64,000 nt of DNA, taken from Dolichospermum sp. FACHB-1091 (GTDB lineage: Bacteria; Cyanobacteriota; Cyanobacteriia; Cyanobacteriales; Nostocaceae). Positions 37,675 through 46,326 of the stretch are shown piece after piece (positions within the stretch are counted from its first letter, which is position 1; each line of letters begins with the position of its first letter). Made by a program: the position numbers and the translations under genes. The notes below the pieces were generated by a model that was given only the letters and a program-made list of their open reading frames with translations, ran no database searches and was not told the DNA's origin. The DNA lies in the NCBI RefSeq assembly GCF_014697585.1, contig NZ_JACJSB010000013.1:1-64000 (forward strand), read 5' to 3'.

Positions 37675-37765
37675 AGGACTTACGCAAAATATCTCTCAAA
37701 CCCTCTTTTCTTCGTTCTCTTCGTTCCTTCGTGGTTCATTATTCCGTGACTTGTGCGTAAGTCCT
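37675..37765. repeat. 91-bp element with perfect 12-bp terminal inverted repeats
   Basis: AGGACTTACGCA (37675-37686) and TGCGTAAGTCCT (37754-37765) flank a core with TTCCTTCGTGGTTCATTATT. A shorter, diverged copy lies at 41274-41345. This is MITE-like. The surrounding 37439-37953 gap also has a small hairpin, GTGTTAC...GTAACAC (about 37635-37655), and no gene. Confidence 0.8.
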
Positions 37766-37953
37766 ATTCACTTGATAATTAGACTCTTAACTGCTAATAG
37801 ATAGAAGAAATCTGACTACTACTTTGTTTATAGTCAAAGTATTTGAGAGAATCACCTAAAATAATGGATACTAAAATAAGTCAGATTTAATTAACATTAG
37901 CCCAAACTTGGGAACTCTGTATAATTTTACTCTTTATACCAGCAATTTTAAAA

Positions 37954-39264
37954 ATGTCTTCCCTCTCTTTTGAACTTTTCACAATTTTGGTGCTAATTTT
38001 CGCTAACGGTGTGTTTTCCATGTCGGAAATGGCCGTAGTCTCGTCCCGGAAAGTTAGACTACAGCAGTTAGTTAACCAAGGGGATATTAACGCTAGGGCT
38101 GCATTAAAATTAGCAGAATCTCCCAATCATTTTTTGTCTATTGTCCAGGTGGGGATTACACTGATTAATATTCTTAATGGTGTGTTCGGGGGTGCTACTA
38201 TTGCGAAAAGACTAGAAGACTATATTAAGCTAGTCCCCATTTTAGCCAATTATAGTAATGCGATCGCCTTTGGGATAGTTGTTTTACTCATTACCTATTT
38301 TTCCCTAATTGTCGGTGAACTCGTACCCAAACGTCTCGCTTTAAATAACCCTGAAAAAATCGCCGCTTTTGTAGCTATACCTATGCGGGCTTTAGCAAGA
38401 ATCGCCTCACCTGTAGTTTATCTTTTAAGTGCATCTACAGACCTAGTATTGCGAATTTTAGGAATTACACCCTCAGAAGAACCCCAAGTCACAGAAGAAG
38501 AAATTAAAATCTTAATCGAACAAGGTACGGAAGCAGGGACCTTTGAAGAAGCCGAACAAGACATGGTAGAAAGGGTTTTCCGATTAGGCGATCGCCCCGT
38601 TACCTCCTTTATGACACCCAGACCTGATATAGTCTGGTTAGACTTGGAAGATCCTGCTGAAGAAAACCGCCAAAAAATGACCGAAAGCGCCTACTCTCGA
38701 TATCCAGTTTGTCAAGGGGGATTGGATACAGTTCTGGGTATAATTCCTGTCACCGATTTACTAGCCAGAAGTTTACGTAATGAACCCTTAGATCTAACCC
38801 TAGGATTACGTCAACCCGTATTTGTTCCCGAAAGTACACGGGGATTAAGAGTTTTAGAACTATTTAAGCAAACCGCGACTCACATGGCCTTAGTCGTAGA
38901 TGAATATGGAGTCATACAAGGATTAGTTACCCTAAATGATATCATGAGTGAAATAGTCGGTGATGTTCCTGCAGGACCAGGACAAGAAGAACCCCAAGCA
39001 GTACAAAGGGAAGATGGTTCTTGGTTAGTAGATGGAATGTTAGGAATAGAAGAGTTTTTAGAACTATTTGAGCTCGAAGAATTAGAAACTGAAGAAAGAG
39101 GAAATTATCAAACATTAGGAGGTTTTGTGATTACCCATTTAGGACGTATTCCCGCAGCAGCAGATCATTTTGAATGGGATAATATGCGCTTTGAAGTTAT
39201 GGATATGGACGGAAATCGAGTTGATAAAGTATTAGTTGTACCCAGGAGAATGAATAATGGGTAA
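37954..39264 (+). CDS. CNNM/CorC-type transporter-associated protein (HlyC/CorC family)
   Basis: 436 residues. The N-terminal CNNM (DUF21) membrane domain has three to four helices (about 1-150; VLIFANGVFSMSEMAVVSSRK, VGITLINILNGVFGG, YFSLIVGELVPKRLAL). A CBS pair follows (about 215-330; MTPRPDIVWLDLED, LVVDEYGVIQGLVTLNDIM) and the CorC_HlyC FAD-like domain closes it (about 350-430; REDGSWLVDGMLGIEEF). Members export Mg2+ or Co2+ or protect against them. The start is well defined at 37954, and heptamer repeats follow the stop directly. Confidence 0.92.
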   Translation: MSSLSFELFTILVLIFANGVFSMSEMAVVSSRKVRLQQLVNQGDINARAALKLAESPNHFLSIVQVGITLINILNGVFGGATIAKRLEDYIKLVPILANYSNAIAFGIVVLLITYFSLIVGELVPKRLALNNPEKIAAFVAIPMRALARIASPVVYLLSASTDLVLRILGITPSEEPQVTEEEIKILIEQGTEAGTFEEAEQDMVERVFRLGDRPVTSFMTPRPDIVWLDLEDPAEENRQKMTESAYSRYPVCQGGLDTVLGIIPVTDLLARSLRNEPLDLTLGLRQPVFVPESTRGLRVLELFKQTATHMALVVDEYGVIQGLVTLNDIMSEIVGDVPAGPGQEEPQAVQREDGSWLVDGMLGIEEFLELFELEELETEERGNYQTLGGFVITHLGRIPAAADHFEWDNMRFEVMDMDGNRVDKVLVVPRRMNNG

Positions 39265-39345
39265 TTGGTAATGGGTAATGGGTAATGGGTAATGGGTAAT
39301 TGGTAATTGGTAATTGGTAATGGGTAATTGGTAATTGGTAATTGG
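39260..39345. repeat. STRR array of GGTAATG and GGTAATT heptamers
   Basis: About eleven tandem 7-bp units begin at the stop codon of the CorC-like gene and fill most of the gap to higB. The last codons of the CorC-like gene (AATAATGGGTAA) already read as the repeat, so the array may have replaced the original 3' end. Confidence 0.9.
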
Positions 39346-39393
39346 TGATAAACTAGAAATTATCTATTTATTGTCTTTAATTTTTCTTGTTTA

Positions 39394-39693
39394 ATGCACG
39401 TTATCAGCCGGAAAAAGCTCAGAGATTTTTGTCAGGAACACGCAAACAGTTGTGAAATTCTTGACGACTGGTATATTACTGCTAGTAAAGCTGATTGGCG
39501 TAATTTAGTACAAGTACAATCTGTTTATCCTAAAGCTGAAGCTGTTGGTAATTTCACAGTTTTCAATATTAAAGGCAATAAATACCGTTTGATTTCTAGT
39601 ATTAATTATGATAAACAGGTAATCTATATTAAATATGTCTTAACTCATGCAGAATATGACAAAGACTACTGGAAAAATGACCCTTACTTTTAA
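39394..39693 (+). CDS. higB: HigB-type mRNA interferase toxin
   Basis: 99 residues of the HigB_toxin family. Typical motifs are LRDFCQEHANSC, WYITASKADWRNLVQVQSVY, NFTVFNIKGNKYRLI and YVLTHAEYDKDYWK; the YRLISSINYD strand and the HAEYDK segment belong to the RelE-like fold and active site. It cleaves ribosome-bound mRNA when not bound by antitoxin. The toxin gene precedes the antitoxin, the usual hig order, and overlaps it by 17 bp. Confidence 0.9.
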   Translation: MHVISRKKLRDFCQEHANSCEILDDWYITASKADWRNLVQVQSVYPKAEAVGNFTVFNIKGNKYRLISSINYDKQVIYIKYVLTHAEYDKDYWKNDPYF

Positions 39694-40078
39694 TTCAGAC
39701 GCTTACAGCAAATTACTGTCCCAGTATCAACCACGAGTAATCAAAACGGAGGAAGAAAATGAGCAGTTTTTAGCAGTTGTGGAAGATTTACTTTCTCGTT
39801 CTCATCTAACTTCAGAAGAAGATACCTTATTGGAGTTATTAATGAGGCTAATTGAAGACTTTGAAAGTCAGCATTATCAGTTAAATATTTCTACTCCTGC
39901 TTCAAGAATTTTGCATTTGCTGGAAGCGCAGGGTTTGGAAACAGATGATTTAATTTCTATTTTTGGTTCAAGTAATTTGGTTTCTCAGATAATTAATGGT
40001 GAGGTGGGAGTGACGCAAGAACAAGCTAATATTTTGGGGAAATTTTTAAAAGTCGATGCTAGTTTGTTTGTTAGGTAA
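39677..40078 (+). CDS. higA: HigA-type antitoxin
   Basis: 133 residues from ATG 39677 (MTLTFNSDAYSKLL), with a GGA spaced five bases upstream inside higB; a longer in-frame start at 39647 is less likely. The N-terminal helical part is toxin-binding. The C-terminal HTH (about 85-133) shows LLEAQGLETDDLISIFGSSNLVSQIINGEVGVTQEQANILGKF. It neutralises HigB and probably represses the operon. The pairing with HigB makes the call strong. Confidence 0.87.
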   Translation: MTLTFNSDAYSKLLSQYQPRVIKTEEENEQFLAVVEDLLSRSHLTSEEDTLLELLMRLIEDFESQHYQLNISTPASRILHLLEAQGLETDDLISIFGSSNLVSQIINGEVGVTQEQANILGKFLKVDASLFVR

Positions 40079-40477
40079 AAAACGACTTTTTCAGCAAAAT
40101 CCCATTTTTGTATCATGGGTATTTCTGATTCCGAAACACTCCCACAATCACAGCAATTCCCGTTTTTATGAAAAAAAATATCAGAGATAGGTTAAATATG
40201 CTTTCATGACGATATCTATTTCTATTCTTTCTGGGCTTACCTCCTAACTTCGGAAACTGCTGTATTAACCATATAAATAACATATAAATAATCAAATATG
40301 TTCAGGTATTTCTCCCTTCCTCTGCGACCTTTGCGCCTCTGGGTGAGACAAAAAAATCCCGTTCACTGATACCAGACTCAATAGATAATTTATTAAGTTT
40401 CAGTTAGAAAAAAGGGTACTAAAAAACCATTTTCTTCCTTTTTTCTAACCATTAACTTACACCATTACATCAAAAAA
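40079..40477. other. Intergenic gap, no gene supported
   Basis: Plus-strand text includes CTCTGCGACCTTTGCGCCTC (about 40319), one of the multicopy intergenic fragments. A 60-codon open frame on the minus strand (40113-40295) has no ribosome site or recognised family. Nothing else was seen. Confidence 0.5.
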
Positions 40478-41188
40478 TTAAAGCTGTCTAACAACAGGTT
40501 TACCGTCAATAACCTCACCGACAAGAACGATATCTGCACAATTGACGAAAATACCATTTTCCAGAACACCAGGAATATTATTCAGGGTTTTTTCTAGATT
40601 TACAGGGTCATCAATGCTATCAAATGTCACATCTAAAACCATATTACCTTGGTCAGTGATCACAGGTCCTGCTTTTTTTACACCCATACGCAGTATTGGC
40701 TTACCACCGAGCGCTTTAATAGCATTAGTGACAGAAGTAAGCGCCATAGGGATGACTTCTACGGGTACAGCAAACACAGAACCCAGTTTATCCACCAGTT
40801 TACCACTATCAACCACCACAATAAACTGTTTTGCCAAGTAATCTACAACTTTTTCGCGGGTATGTGCCGCACCACCACCTTTAATTAAGTTTTTATGAGG
40901 ATCTACTTCATCCGCACCATCTATAGCAATATCAATATGGTCCACAGCGTCCAAAGTAGTCAGGGGAACGCCATACTCTTTTGCTAAAACTTCTGACTGA
41001 AATGAGGTGGGAATACCGACAATATCCTCAAGTTCTCCAGATTTGAGCCGTTCTCCTAAATACTGAATTGTGTAGGCTGTGGTTGAACCTGTACCCAAAC
41101 CGACTATCGAACCTGATTTTACCAAATTGGCCGCGGCCTTGCCAACTTCTTGCTTCATCAATTTAACTGGGTCTGCTGGTATGGACAT
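40478..41188 (-). CDS. rpiA: Ribose-5-phosphate isomerase A
   Basis: 236 residues, the normal size. The conserved [18 protein letters not shown] (about 30-47), the [20 protein letters not shown] stretch with the catalytic Asp/Glu region, and the downstream active-site Lys are present, plus [17 protein letters not shown]. It interconverts ribose-5-P and ribulose-5-P in the pentose-phosphate and Calvin cycles. A single gene. Confidence 0.95.
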   Translation of the reverse strand: MSIPADPVKLMKQEVGKAAANLVKSGSIVGLGTGSTTAYTIQYLGERLKSGELEDIVGIPTSFQSEVLAKEYGVPLTTLDAVDHIDIAIDGADEVDPHKNLIKGGGAAHTREKVVDYLAKQFIVVVDSGKLVDKLGSVFAVPVEVIPMALTSVTNAIKALGGKPILRMGVKKAGPVITDQGNMVLDVTFDSIDDPVNLEKTLNNIPGVLENGIFVNCADIVLVGEVIDGKPVVRQL

Positions 41189-41273
41189 TCTTTAACTCCT
41201 GAAAAACTCACGCCAAGGTACTGTTACAGCCGACTATACTACAAAAGGGGATCAATTTAGCTTAGTAATTATA

Positions 41274-41345
41274 AGACTTATGCAAAATATCTGGAAAAAC
41301 TCTTTCCTTCGTGGTTCATTATTCAGTGACTTGTACCTAAGTCCT
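41274..41345. repeat. Diverged copy of the 91-bp TIR element
   Basis: AAGACTTATGCAAAATATCT and the right end TGTACCTAAGTCCT, with the CTTCGTGGTTCATTATTC core, match the element at 37675-37765 after internal deletion. Confidence 0.7.
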
Positions 41346-41365
41346 AAATTAGTTAAACTTAAAAT

Positions 41366-42304
41366 TTATTTTCTCATTCTCATATCCAAAAACTTCAATT
41401 GTTGATATAAACAGCGAATTTGTTGTAAATTTACACCCGCTGCTTCGGCTTTTCTAAATGGATTACCAAAAATTGCTTCTATCTCTAAAGGACGAAATTC
41501 ATCAAAATCAATTTTCATACTAGTGCGATAGGGTTTCATTTTTACGGTGTAATCTAACATGGTTTGAATAAAACTTTCAGGAATAATTCTCCCTGTACTT
41601 TTTGCCCCCGCTGCTACTTCCCACATCAAATTTTCTACTAATTGTCGAGTATGAATATCTGCCATTAATTCATCAGTTCTCGCATCAAGAATTACAGATA
41701 AACCATTGTAGGGAATATTCCAGACTAATTTTTTCCACCGTCCTAATAGTAAATCTTCTAATAGTTCTATGGATATGCCCGCATTTTCAAAATCTGCTGT
41801 AACTTCCCGCATTTTTTGAGTAATGCCAGTTAATTGATAATTAGATGTATATTCCCCCAAAGTAATTTGTCCATAATCTAAATGATGAATATGCCCTGGT
41901 GCAACTTTATTAGAACAGAGAAAACATAAGCCGCCAATAATGCTAACATTGCTGACAATTTCCGCAACTTCTGCCTCTATATCCAGTCCATTTTGTAATA
42001 CTAATACCGTTCCATTATCTTTAACTATTGGTGGTAATAAATCGCGTAAAAGTTGATTTTGAGTAGTTTTTAATGATACTATTACCACATCACACTGTGG
42101 CATCTTTTCTACATTGTTATAAGCATTAACTTGGGGGAGGGTAAAGTCACCGTCTTTAGACTCAATGATTAAACCGTTTTCCCTTACCTGTTGATAATCA
42201 CTTTTGAGTAAATAGTGAACTTCTAAACCGGATTTTTGCAGTTTTGCACCATAAAATCCGCCTAATGCACCAGTTCCCAATATTGCATAAGTGCGTTTAA
42301 CCAT
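41366..42304 (-). CDS. Ketopantoate reductase-like (PanE/ApbA) protein
   Basis: 312 residues. The N-terminal NADP-binding Rossmann motif is ILGTGALGGFYGAKLQKSG (residues 8-26), followed by VVIVSLKTTQNQ and VLVLQNGLD, which match PanE. The C-terminal helical domain contains GRWKKLVWNIPYNGLS with the conserved Lys and Asn of ketopantoate reductases, and FRPLEIEAIFGNPFRKAEAAGV. It would reduce 2-dehydropantoate in the CoA pathway, but several paralogues of unclear substrate exist in cyanobacteria, so no symbol is assigned. It is divergent from the fasciclin gene. Confidence 0.85.
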   Translation of the reverse strand: MVKRTYAILGTGALGGFYGAKLQKSGLEVHYLLKSDYQQVRENGLIIESKDGDFTLPQVNAYNNVEKMPQCDVVIVSLKTTQNQLLRDLLPPIVKDNGTVLVLQNGLDIEAEVAEIVSNVSIIGGLCFLCSNKVAPGHIHHLDYGQITLGEYTSNYQLTGITQKMREVTADFENAGISIELLEDLLLGRWKKLVWNIPYNGLSVILDARTDELMADIHTRQLVENLMWEVAAGAKSTGRIIPESFIQTMLDYTVKMKPYRTSMKIDFDEFRPLEIEAIFGNPFRKAEAAGVNLQQIRCLYQQLKFLDMRMRK

Positions 42305-42418
42305 ATTATGTATAGAAAAATCATCAGGTCAGATTTTACCAGAATTGTAGCTAATTAAACTTAAACATGATTTACTATTTTCTAGAACCTTTGCTAGATA
42401 TAAGGTGAGGTAAAATTA

Positions 42419-42820
42419 ATGGCTGATATTGTTGATATTGCAGTTAGTAATGATGCGTTTAAAACCTTGGTAGCGGCTGTGTCCGCTGCTGGGTTAGTAG
42501 AAACATTAAAAAGTCCCGGTCCATTCACCGTGTTTGCACCCACTGATGATGCTTTTGCTAAATTACCCCCCGGTACAATTACAACCTTATTACAAAACCT
42601 GCCCCAGTTAGCACGAATTTTAACCTATCATGTCGTTCCTGGCAAATTAACAAAGGATGATTTGGCAAAACTGGGTACAGTAACTTCTGTGGAAGGTTCT
42701 CCTATTAAAATCAATTGTGATCATGGTTTTGAGGTAAAAAATGCTACAGTTTTAGCCGCCGATATTGTTGCAGATAATGGCGTGATTCATGTTATTGATA
42801 CTGTGATTTTGATGGGTTAA
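42419..42820 (+). CDS. Fasciclin (FAS1)-domain protein without signal peptide
   Basis: 133 residues forming one FAS1 domain: [39 protein letters not shown] (H1 motif), [10 protein letters not shown] (the conserved YH), and [12 protein letters not shown] (H2). A strong AAGGTGAGG ribosome site precedes the ATG. No signal peptide is visible, so it is either cytoplasmic or non-classically exported. CupS, which belongs to the CupA complex of NDH-1MS, also has a FAS1-like fold and similar size, but this gene is 4 kb from ndhF3 and ordinary FAS1 paralogues are common, so CupS identity is only a possibility. Confidence 0.88.
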   Translation: MADIVDIAVSNDAFKTLVAAVSAAGLVETLKSPGPFTVFAPTDDAFAKLPPGTITTLLQNLPQLARILTYHVVPGKLTKDDLAKLGTVTSVEGSPIKINCDHGFEVKNATVLAADIVADNGVIHVIDTVILMG

Positions 42821-42996
42821 TCCCACCTTTTCACCGGGGAAATCTTATAGAGACGTTTTATACAGCGTCTCTATGATTAAACGTCTCCAAAAATTAAAAA
42901 TTAAATATGCGTTTAAAATCTACCCTAACTCTCCCAGTCTCTGCATCTCTGCGTGAAAAAATCATTAGACATCTCTAGAAATTAAATAAAGGAGGT

Positions 42997-43962
42997 CTAT
43001 TTACTCCGCATTTCAGCATAGGCCGCATAAACACCCTTGACATTATACCAGTTTAAGAAAATCCGTGCCACTTCTAAAGCTAGTTGCGGTTTTCCCAAAT
43101 CAATCAACCATTGTAAAAACGGAGACATTGTTTTTTCATTTAAGAACCCATTTAAGGACAGAATCCCCCACAATAAACGATGAAACCAAGTCATTTGAAT
43201 CATCATTTTTACTTCCCAGGTGGAATGTTTTTGATAAAATAAAACTCCCATTCTTCCCCGTTGAATTTCTTGATCAATTAACTTAGGAATTTGTTGTAAA
43301 GTAAATGGTGGATGCCAATGATAACCGACAGCTTCAGGACATTTAATTAATTTTAAACCCAAGTTTTTTAACCTGACACCTAATTCTAAATCTTCCCAAC
43401 CATAGAGTTGAAAACTATTATCAAATAACCCAGCTTTCACTAACCAATGTTTAGGAATAGCGACATTACCCGTAGCAAAGAAAGCAGCAGAAAAATCTGT
43501 GATTTTATAAGGTTCCGCAGTAGGATTGGCGAAATTAGAGGTATTAATTACAGCACCATAGGTAAAAAAGCTGTCGCTTCCTAACTTCTCTTTTCCTTGT
43601 ATCAAAGCATTTGTATGAGCTTGCAGGAAATTAGATAAAACCACTAAATCACTATCAATAAAAATAATTGTGTCACCTTGCGCCTTTTCTACTCCTAAAT
43701 TTCGTGCCGCAGCCGGTCCTGCATGGACTTGTTCAAAGCAGTGGACATGGGGAAATTCATCTTTATGCGTTGCCAACCAATTTAAAGTACCATCAGTAGA
43801 ACCGTCATCTACTAATATAACTTCATAATCTTTGATATCTTTTTTGTTGTTGAACTCCTGGTTCTCTAAAGCGCGGAGACACTTTTCTAAAATTGGTAAG
43901 CGATTATATGTGGGAATAACAATACTAAAAAACACATTTTCACCCAAAATACTGTTGCTCAT
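42997..43962 (-). CDS. Family 2 glycosyltransferase
   Basis: 321 residues. The GT-A fold starts FFSIVIPTYNRLPILEKCLRAL (about 12-33). VILVDDGSTDGT carries the nucleotide-binding acid, DTIIFIDSDLVVL the DxD-like site, and LYGWEDLELGVRLKNLG the ED(L/V) acceptor-site motif. The C-terminus is helical (about 250-321) and may associate with membrane. It transfers sugar to an unknown acceptor, plausibly surface polysaccharide. A single gene, divergent from argG. Confidence 0.88.
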   Translation of the reverse strand: MSNSILGENVFFSIVIPTYNRLPILEKCLRALENQEFNNKKDIKDYEVILVDDGSTDGTLNWLATHKDEFPHVHCFEQVHAGPAAARNLGVEKAQGDTIIFIDSDLVVLSNFLQAHTNALIQGKEKLGSDSFFTYGAVINTSNFANPTAEPYKITDFSAAFFATGNVAIPKHWLVKAGLFDNSFQLYGWEDLELGVRLKNLGLKLIKCPEAVGYHWHPPFTLQQIPKLIDQEIQRGRMGVLFYQKHSTWEVKMMIQMTWFHRLLWGILSLNGFLNEKTMSPFLQWLIDLGKPQLALEVARIFLNWYNVKGVYAAYAEMRSK

Positions 43963-44072
43963 ATTTTAGAATAAGACAAATATGCCAAAGTTACTGTTGC
44001 ACAAAAAAATATACGCTAGGCAAGTCAGATATAATGATGACTCATTCTTTGTTTTACTGAGTGGAGAAATTC

Positions 44073-45272
44073 ATGGGTCGCGCCAAAAAGGTTATTTTAG
44101 CATATTCTGGTGGAGTTGATACTTCCGTTTGTATTCCCTATTTAAAACAAGAGTGGGGAGTAGAAGAGATAATTACCCTAGCAGCAGATTTAGGCCAGGG
44201 AGATGAATTAGAGCCAGTTCGAGAAAAAGCCCTGAAATCGGGTGCAAGTGAGTCTTTAGTAGCGGATGTTAAGGATATATTTGTTAAAGATTACGCATTT
44301 CCGTCAATTCAAGCTAACGCCCTTTATGAAAATCGCTATCCTCTTGGTACAGCCCTGGCTCGGCCTTTAATTGCTAAGATACTGGTAGAGGCGGCTGCAA
44401 AATATGGTGCAGATGCGATCGCTCACGGTTGTACAGGTAAAGGTAATGACCAGGTGCGCTTTGACGTTTCCTGTGCAGCCCTCAACCCTAACTTGAAGAT
44501 ATTAGCACCAGCCAGAGAATGGGGCATGAGTCGAGAGCAAACCATTGCTTATGGTGAGAAGTTTGGTATTCCCGCACCGGTGAAAAAATCCTCTCCCTTC
44601 AGTATAGATAAAAACTTACTTGGTCGCAGTATTGAAGCTGGTACATTAGAGGACCCAGCAAACGAACCACCGGAAGAAATCTATGAAATGACCAAAGCCA
44701 TAGCTGATACTCCCAAGGAGCCAGAATATCTAGAAATTGGCTTCCAGAAAGGACTTCCTACCACCATTAACGGGACAGCAAAAAACCCGGTTGAGTTAAT
44801 TGAACAACTCAATAAAATTGTGGGAAATCATGGTATTGGCCGCATTGACATGATTGAGAACCGCTTAGTCGGGATTAAATCACGGGAAATCTACGAATCA
44901 CCAGCAATGGTAGTTTTAATTAATGCTCACCGTGACTTAGAAAGTCTCACTTTAACAGCAGATGTCACTCAATACAAGCGAGGTATAGAAGAAACTTATA
45001 CTAAACTTGTATATAATGGACTTTGGTATAGTCCTCTCAAAGCTGCTTTAGATGCTTTTATTCAACAAACACAAGAAAGAGTTTCTGGTGTGGTGCGTTT
45101 AAAGCTATTTAAAGGTAATGCTATAATTGTGGGGCGTTGGAGCGATAATACTCTATATACTCCTGATTTAGCGACTTATGGCGCAGATGATCAATTTGAT
45201 CACAAAGCTGCGGAAGGTTTTATCTACGTTTGGGGATTACCTACCCGAATTTGGGCGCAAGGTAACAAGTAG
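44073..45272 (+). CDS. argG: Argininosuccinate synthase
   Basis: 399 residues from ATG 44073 ([18 protein letters not shown]), preceded by GTGGAGAAATTC; the in-frame GTG at 44061 is rejected because GGAG serves as ribosome site. ATP-binding AYSGGVDTS (9-17), the citrulline and aspartate site [13 protein letters not shown] (about 117-129) and [10 protein letters not shown] are intact. It joins citrulline and aspartate in arginine synthesis and so also feeds cyanophycin. A single gene. Confidence 0.96.
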   Translation: MGRAKKVILAYSGGVDTSVCIPYLKQEWGVEEIITLAADLGQGDELEPVREKALKSGASESLVADVKDIFVKDYAFPSIQANALYENRYPLGTALARPLIAKILVEAAAKYGADAIAHGCTGKGNDQVRFDVSCAALNPNLKILAPAREWGMSREQTIAYGEKFGIPAPVKKSSPFSIDKNLLGRSIEAGTLEDPANEPPEEIYEMTKAIADTPKEPEYLEIGFQKGLPTTINGTAKNPVELIEQLNKIVGNHGIGRIDMIENRLVGIKSREIYESPAMVVLINAHRDLESLTLTADVTQYKRGIEETYTKLVYNGLWYSPLKAALDAFIQQTQERVSGVVRLKLFKGNAIIVGRWSDNTLYTPDLATYGADDQFDHKAAEGFIYVWGLPTRIWAQGNK

Positions 45273-45396
45273 TAGGATGTAGGGTGTAGGGTGTAGGGAA
45301 TAATTAACTATTCTACTTATCACCCGTCACCAATTATAAATTATTAATTTTGAGAATTTGGGGATATGAGAATTACATTTTTTGGATGAAAAATAA

Positions 45397-45609
45397 ATGA
45401 ACTTACAGAAACTACAACCCAGGGAATCATTAAATAAAGCATTTCTGAAAATCAACCCTTTTAGAACGGAATCACAGCGTAAAACTATAGAAAAGCTTCT
45501 GCAAAAATGTCTTGATGCTAATGGTAAAGATGTTAAAAATATTGAAACAGAAATAGATCAACTTTACGAATTAACAGCAGAAGAAATAAAAATCATAGAA
45601 AATACTTAA
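45397..45609 (+). CDS. Small ORF, likely relic of an Eco57I/TaqI-type restriction methylase
   Basis: 70 residues. The start, SLNKAFLKINPFRTE, resembles the N-terminus of Eco57I-like restriction-methylase proteins in cyanobacteria, while the end, ETEIDQLYELTAEEIKIIE, resembles their C-terminus (IDxLVYxLYGLTEEEIxIVE). The whole catalytic middle is missing, as if a large gene had been reduced by an internal deletion. It could still be translated. Recognition is from memory of the family and is moderate. Confidence 0.45.
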   Translation: MNLQKLQPRESLNKAFLKINPFRTESQRKTIEKLLQKCLDANGKDVKNIETEIDQLYELTAEEIKIIENT

Positions 45610-45650
45610 TATTGCACCTAAGTAGGTGGGCGTTAAAAATTGTCGTTGGG

Positions 45651-45690
45651 GCAAGGGAACAGGGAACAGGGAACAGGGAACAGGAAGAGA
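45651..45690. repeat. STRR array (GGGAACA heptamer)
   Basis: About four to five tandem copies of GGGAACA lie between the 70-codon ORF and the small membrane protein gene. The same heptamer is found inside the 100-bp repeats at 21112-21312. Confidence 0.8.
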
Positions 45691-45773
45691 GTTTTGAGTG
45701 ATTTTACTTTTCTTCACATACATTTAAATTTTTCTGTTCATCTACTTAAACTAGATTTATCTTTTAGAATCCT

Positions 45774-45803
45774 TGTAGAGATGTTCCATGGAACGTCTCT
45801 ACA
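45774..45803. repeat. 30-bp palindromic repeat, copy B
   Basis: TGTAGAGATGTTCCATGG followed by AACGTCTCTACA is almost a perfect palindrome and closely matches the mfd insert at 36672. It ends 27 bp before the next start codon. Confidence 0.92.
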
Positions 45804-45830
45804 ATCATACTTGATTTGCAGGAAATACTA

Positions 45831-46025
45831 ATGAACCGTTCTCAGATAGTTGCGATTATTACAGGGGTAATTTCTATACTTCTGGCTATTGCTTACCTCA
45901 TTGTTGTCCAAATTATTGATTATCGGGATATGAAACCAGCCCCTATTAGCCAACTCAGCCCACAAGTAGTTATTGCAATCAGTAATTTACATGAGTCCCC
46001 ATGTCAGATACTTGTTAAAGTATAA
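45831..46025 (+). CDS. Small single-span membrane protein
   Basis: 64 residues from ATG 45831 with CAGGAAA upstream. One N-terminal transmembrane helix (about 6-28, IVAIITGVISILLAIAYLIVV) is followed by a short tail, YRDMKPAPISQL. The organisation resembles conserved small cyanobacterial proteins of unknown role. The tail beyond about residue 42 looks less conserved, and the frame could have been altered near the end. Confidence 0.55.
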   Translation: MNRSQIVAIITGVISILLAIAYLIVVQIIDYRDMKPAPISQLSPQVVIAISNLHESPCQILVKV

Positions 46026-46243
46026 AAAAATGGGGTGGTAAATACTGCCCCTAGATTATAGATACTGCTTGAAAAGTTAATCTATAGATTAAACCTGATG
46101 GTTACTATTTAATAATCCAATGTACAGAAATATAAGAATCACTTACGGAAATCATTGCAAATTCATCTACTTAAATAATTTATTTTTGTTACAGATAAGG
46201 GTACACTATTCATAATAATATTAAATAAAAATAAATTGCGATT

Positions 46244-46273
46244 ATCAATGATCACTAGATTGATAGGGATCAA
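46244..46273. promoter_or_regulatory. Candidate LysR-type (NdhR/CcmR) operator upstream of ndhF3
   Basis: ATCAAT-N9-ATTGAT (46244-46264) is a perfect dyad, overlapped by a second dyad, TTGAT-N4-ATCAA (46260-46273), 54-83 bp before the ndhF3 start. NdhR/CcmR, the LysR-type repressor of CO2-uptake genes, recognises TCAATG/ATCAAT-like dyads. The rest of 46026-46326 is A/T-rich with no gene. The site call rests on motif and context. Confidence 0.55.
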
Positions 46274-46326
46274 CGGTATTTGCTGTGTTTTCTTTAAGTT
46301 TTGCTGCAAATTGTAGAGGTAATTGA

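Noticed and set aside
40113-40295. 60-codon ORF on the minus strand after higA
   Set aside because: No family, no convincing ribosome site, and the C-terminal part is in repeat-like DNA.
42419-42820. Naming the fasciclin protein cupS
   Set aside because: Size and fold are compatible, but FAS1 proteins are common in cyanobacteria and this gene is not in the ndhF3 operon.
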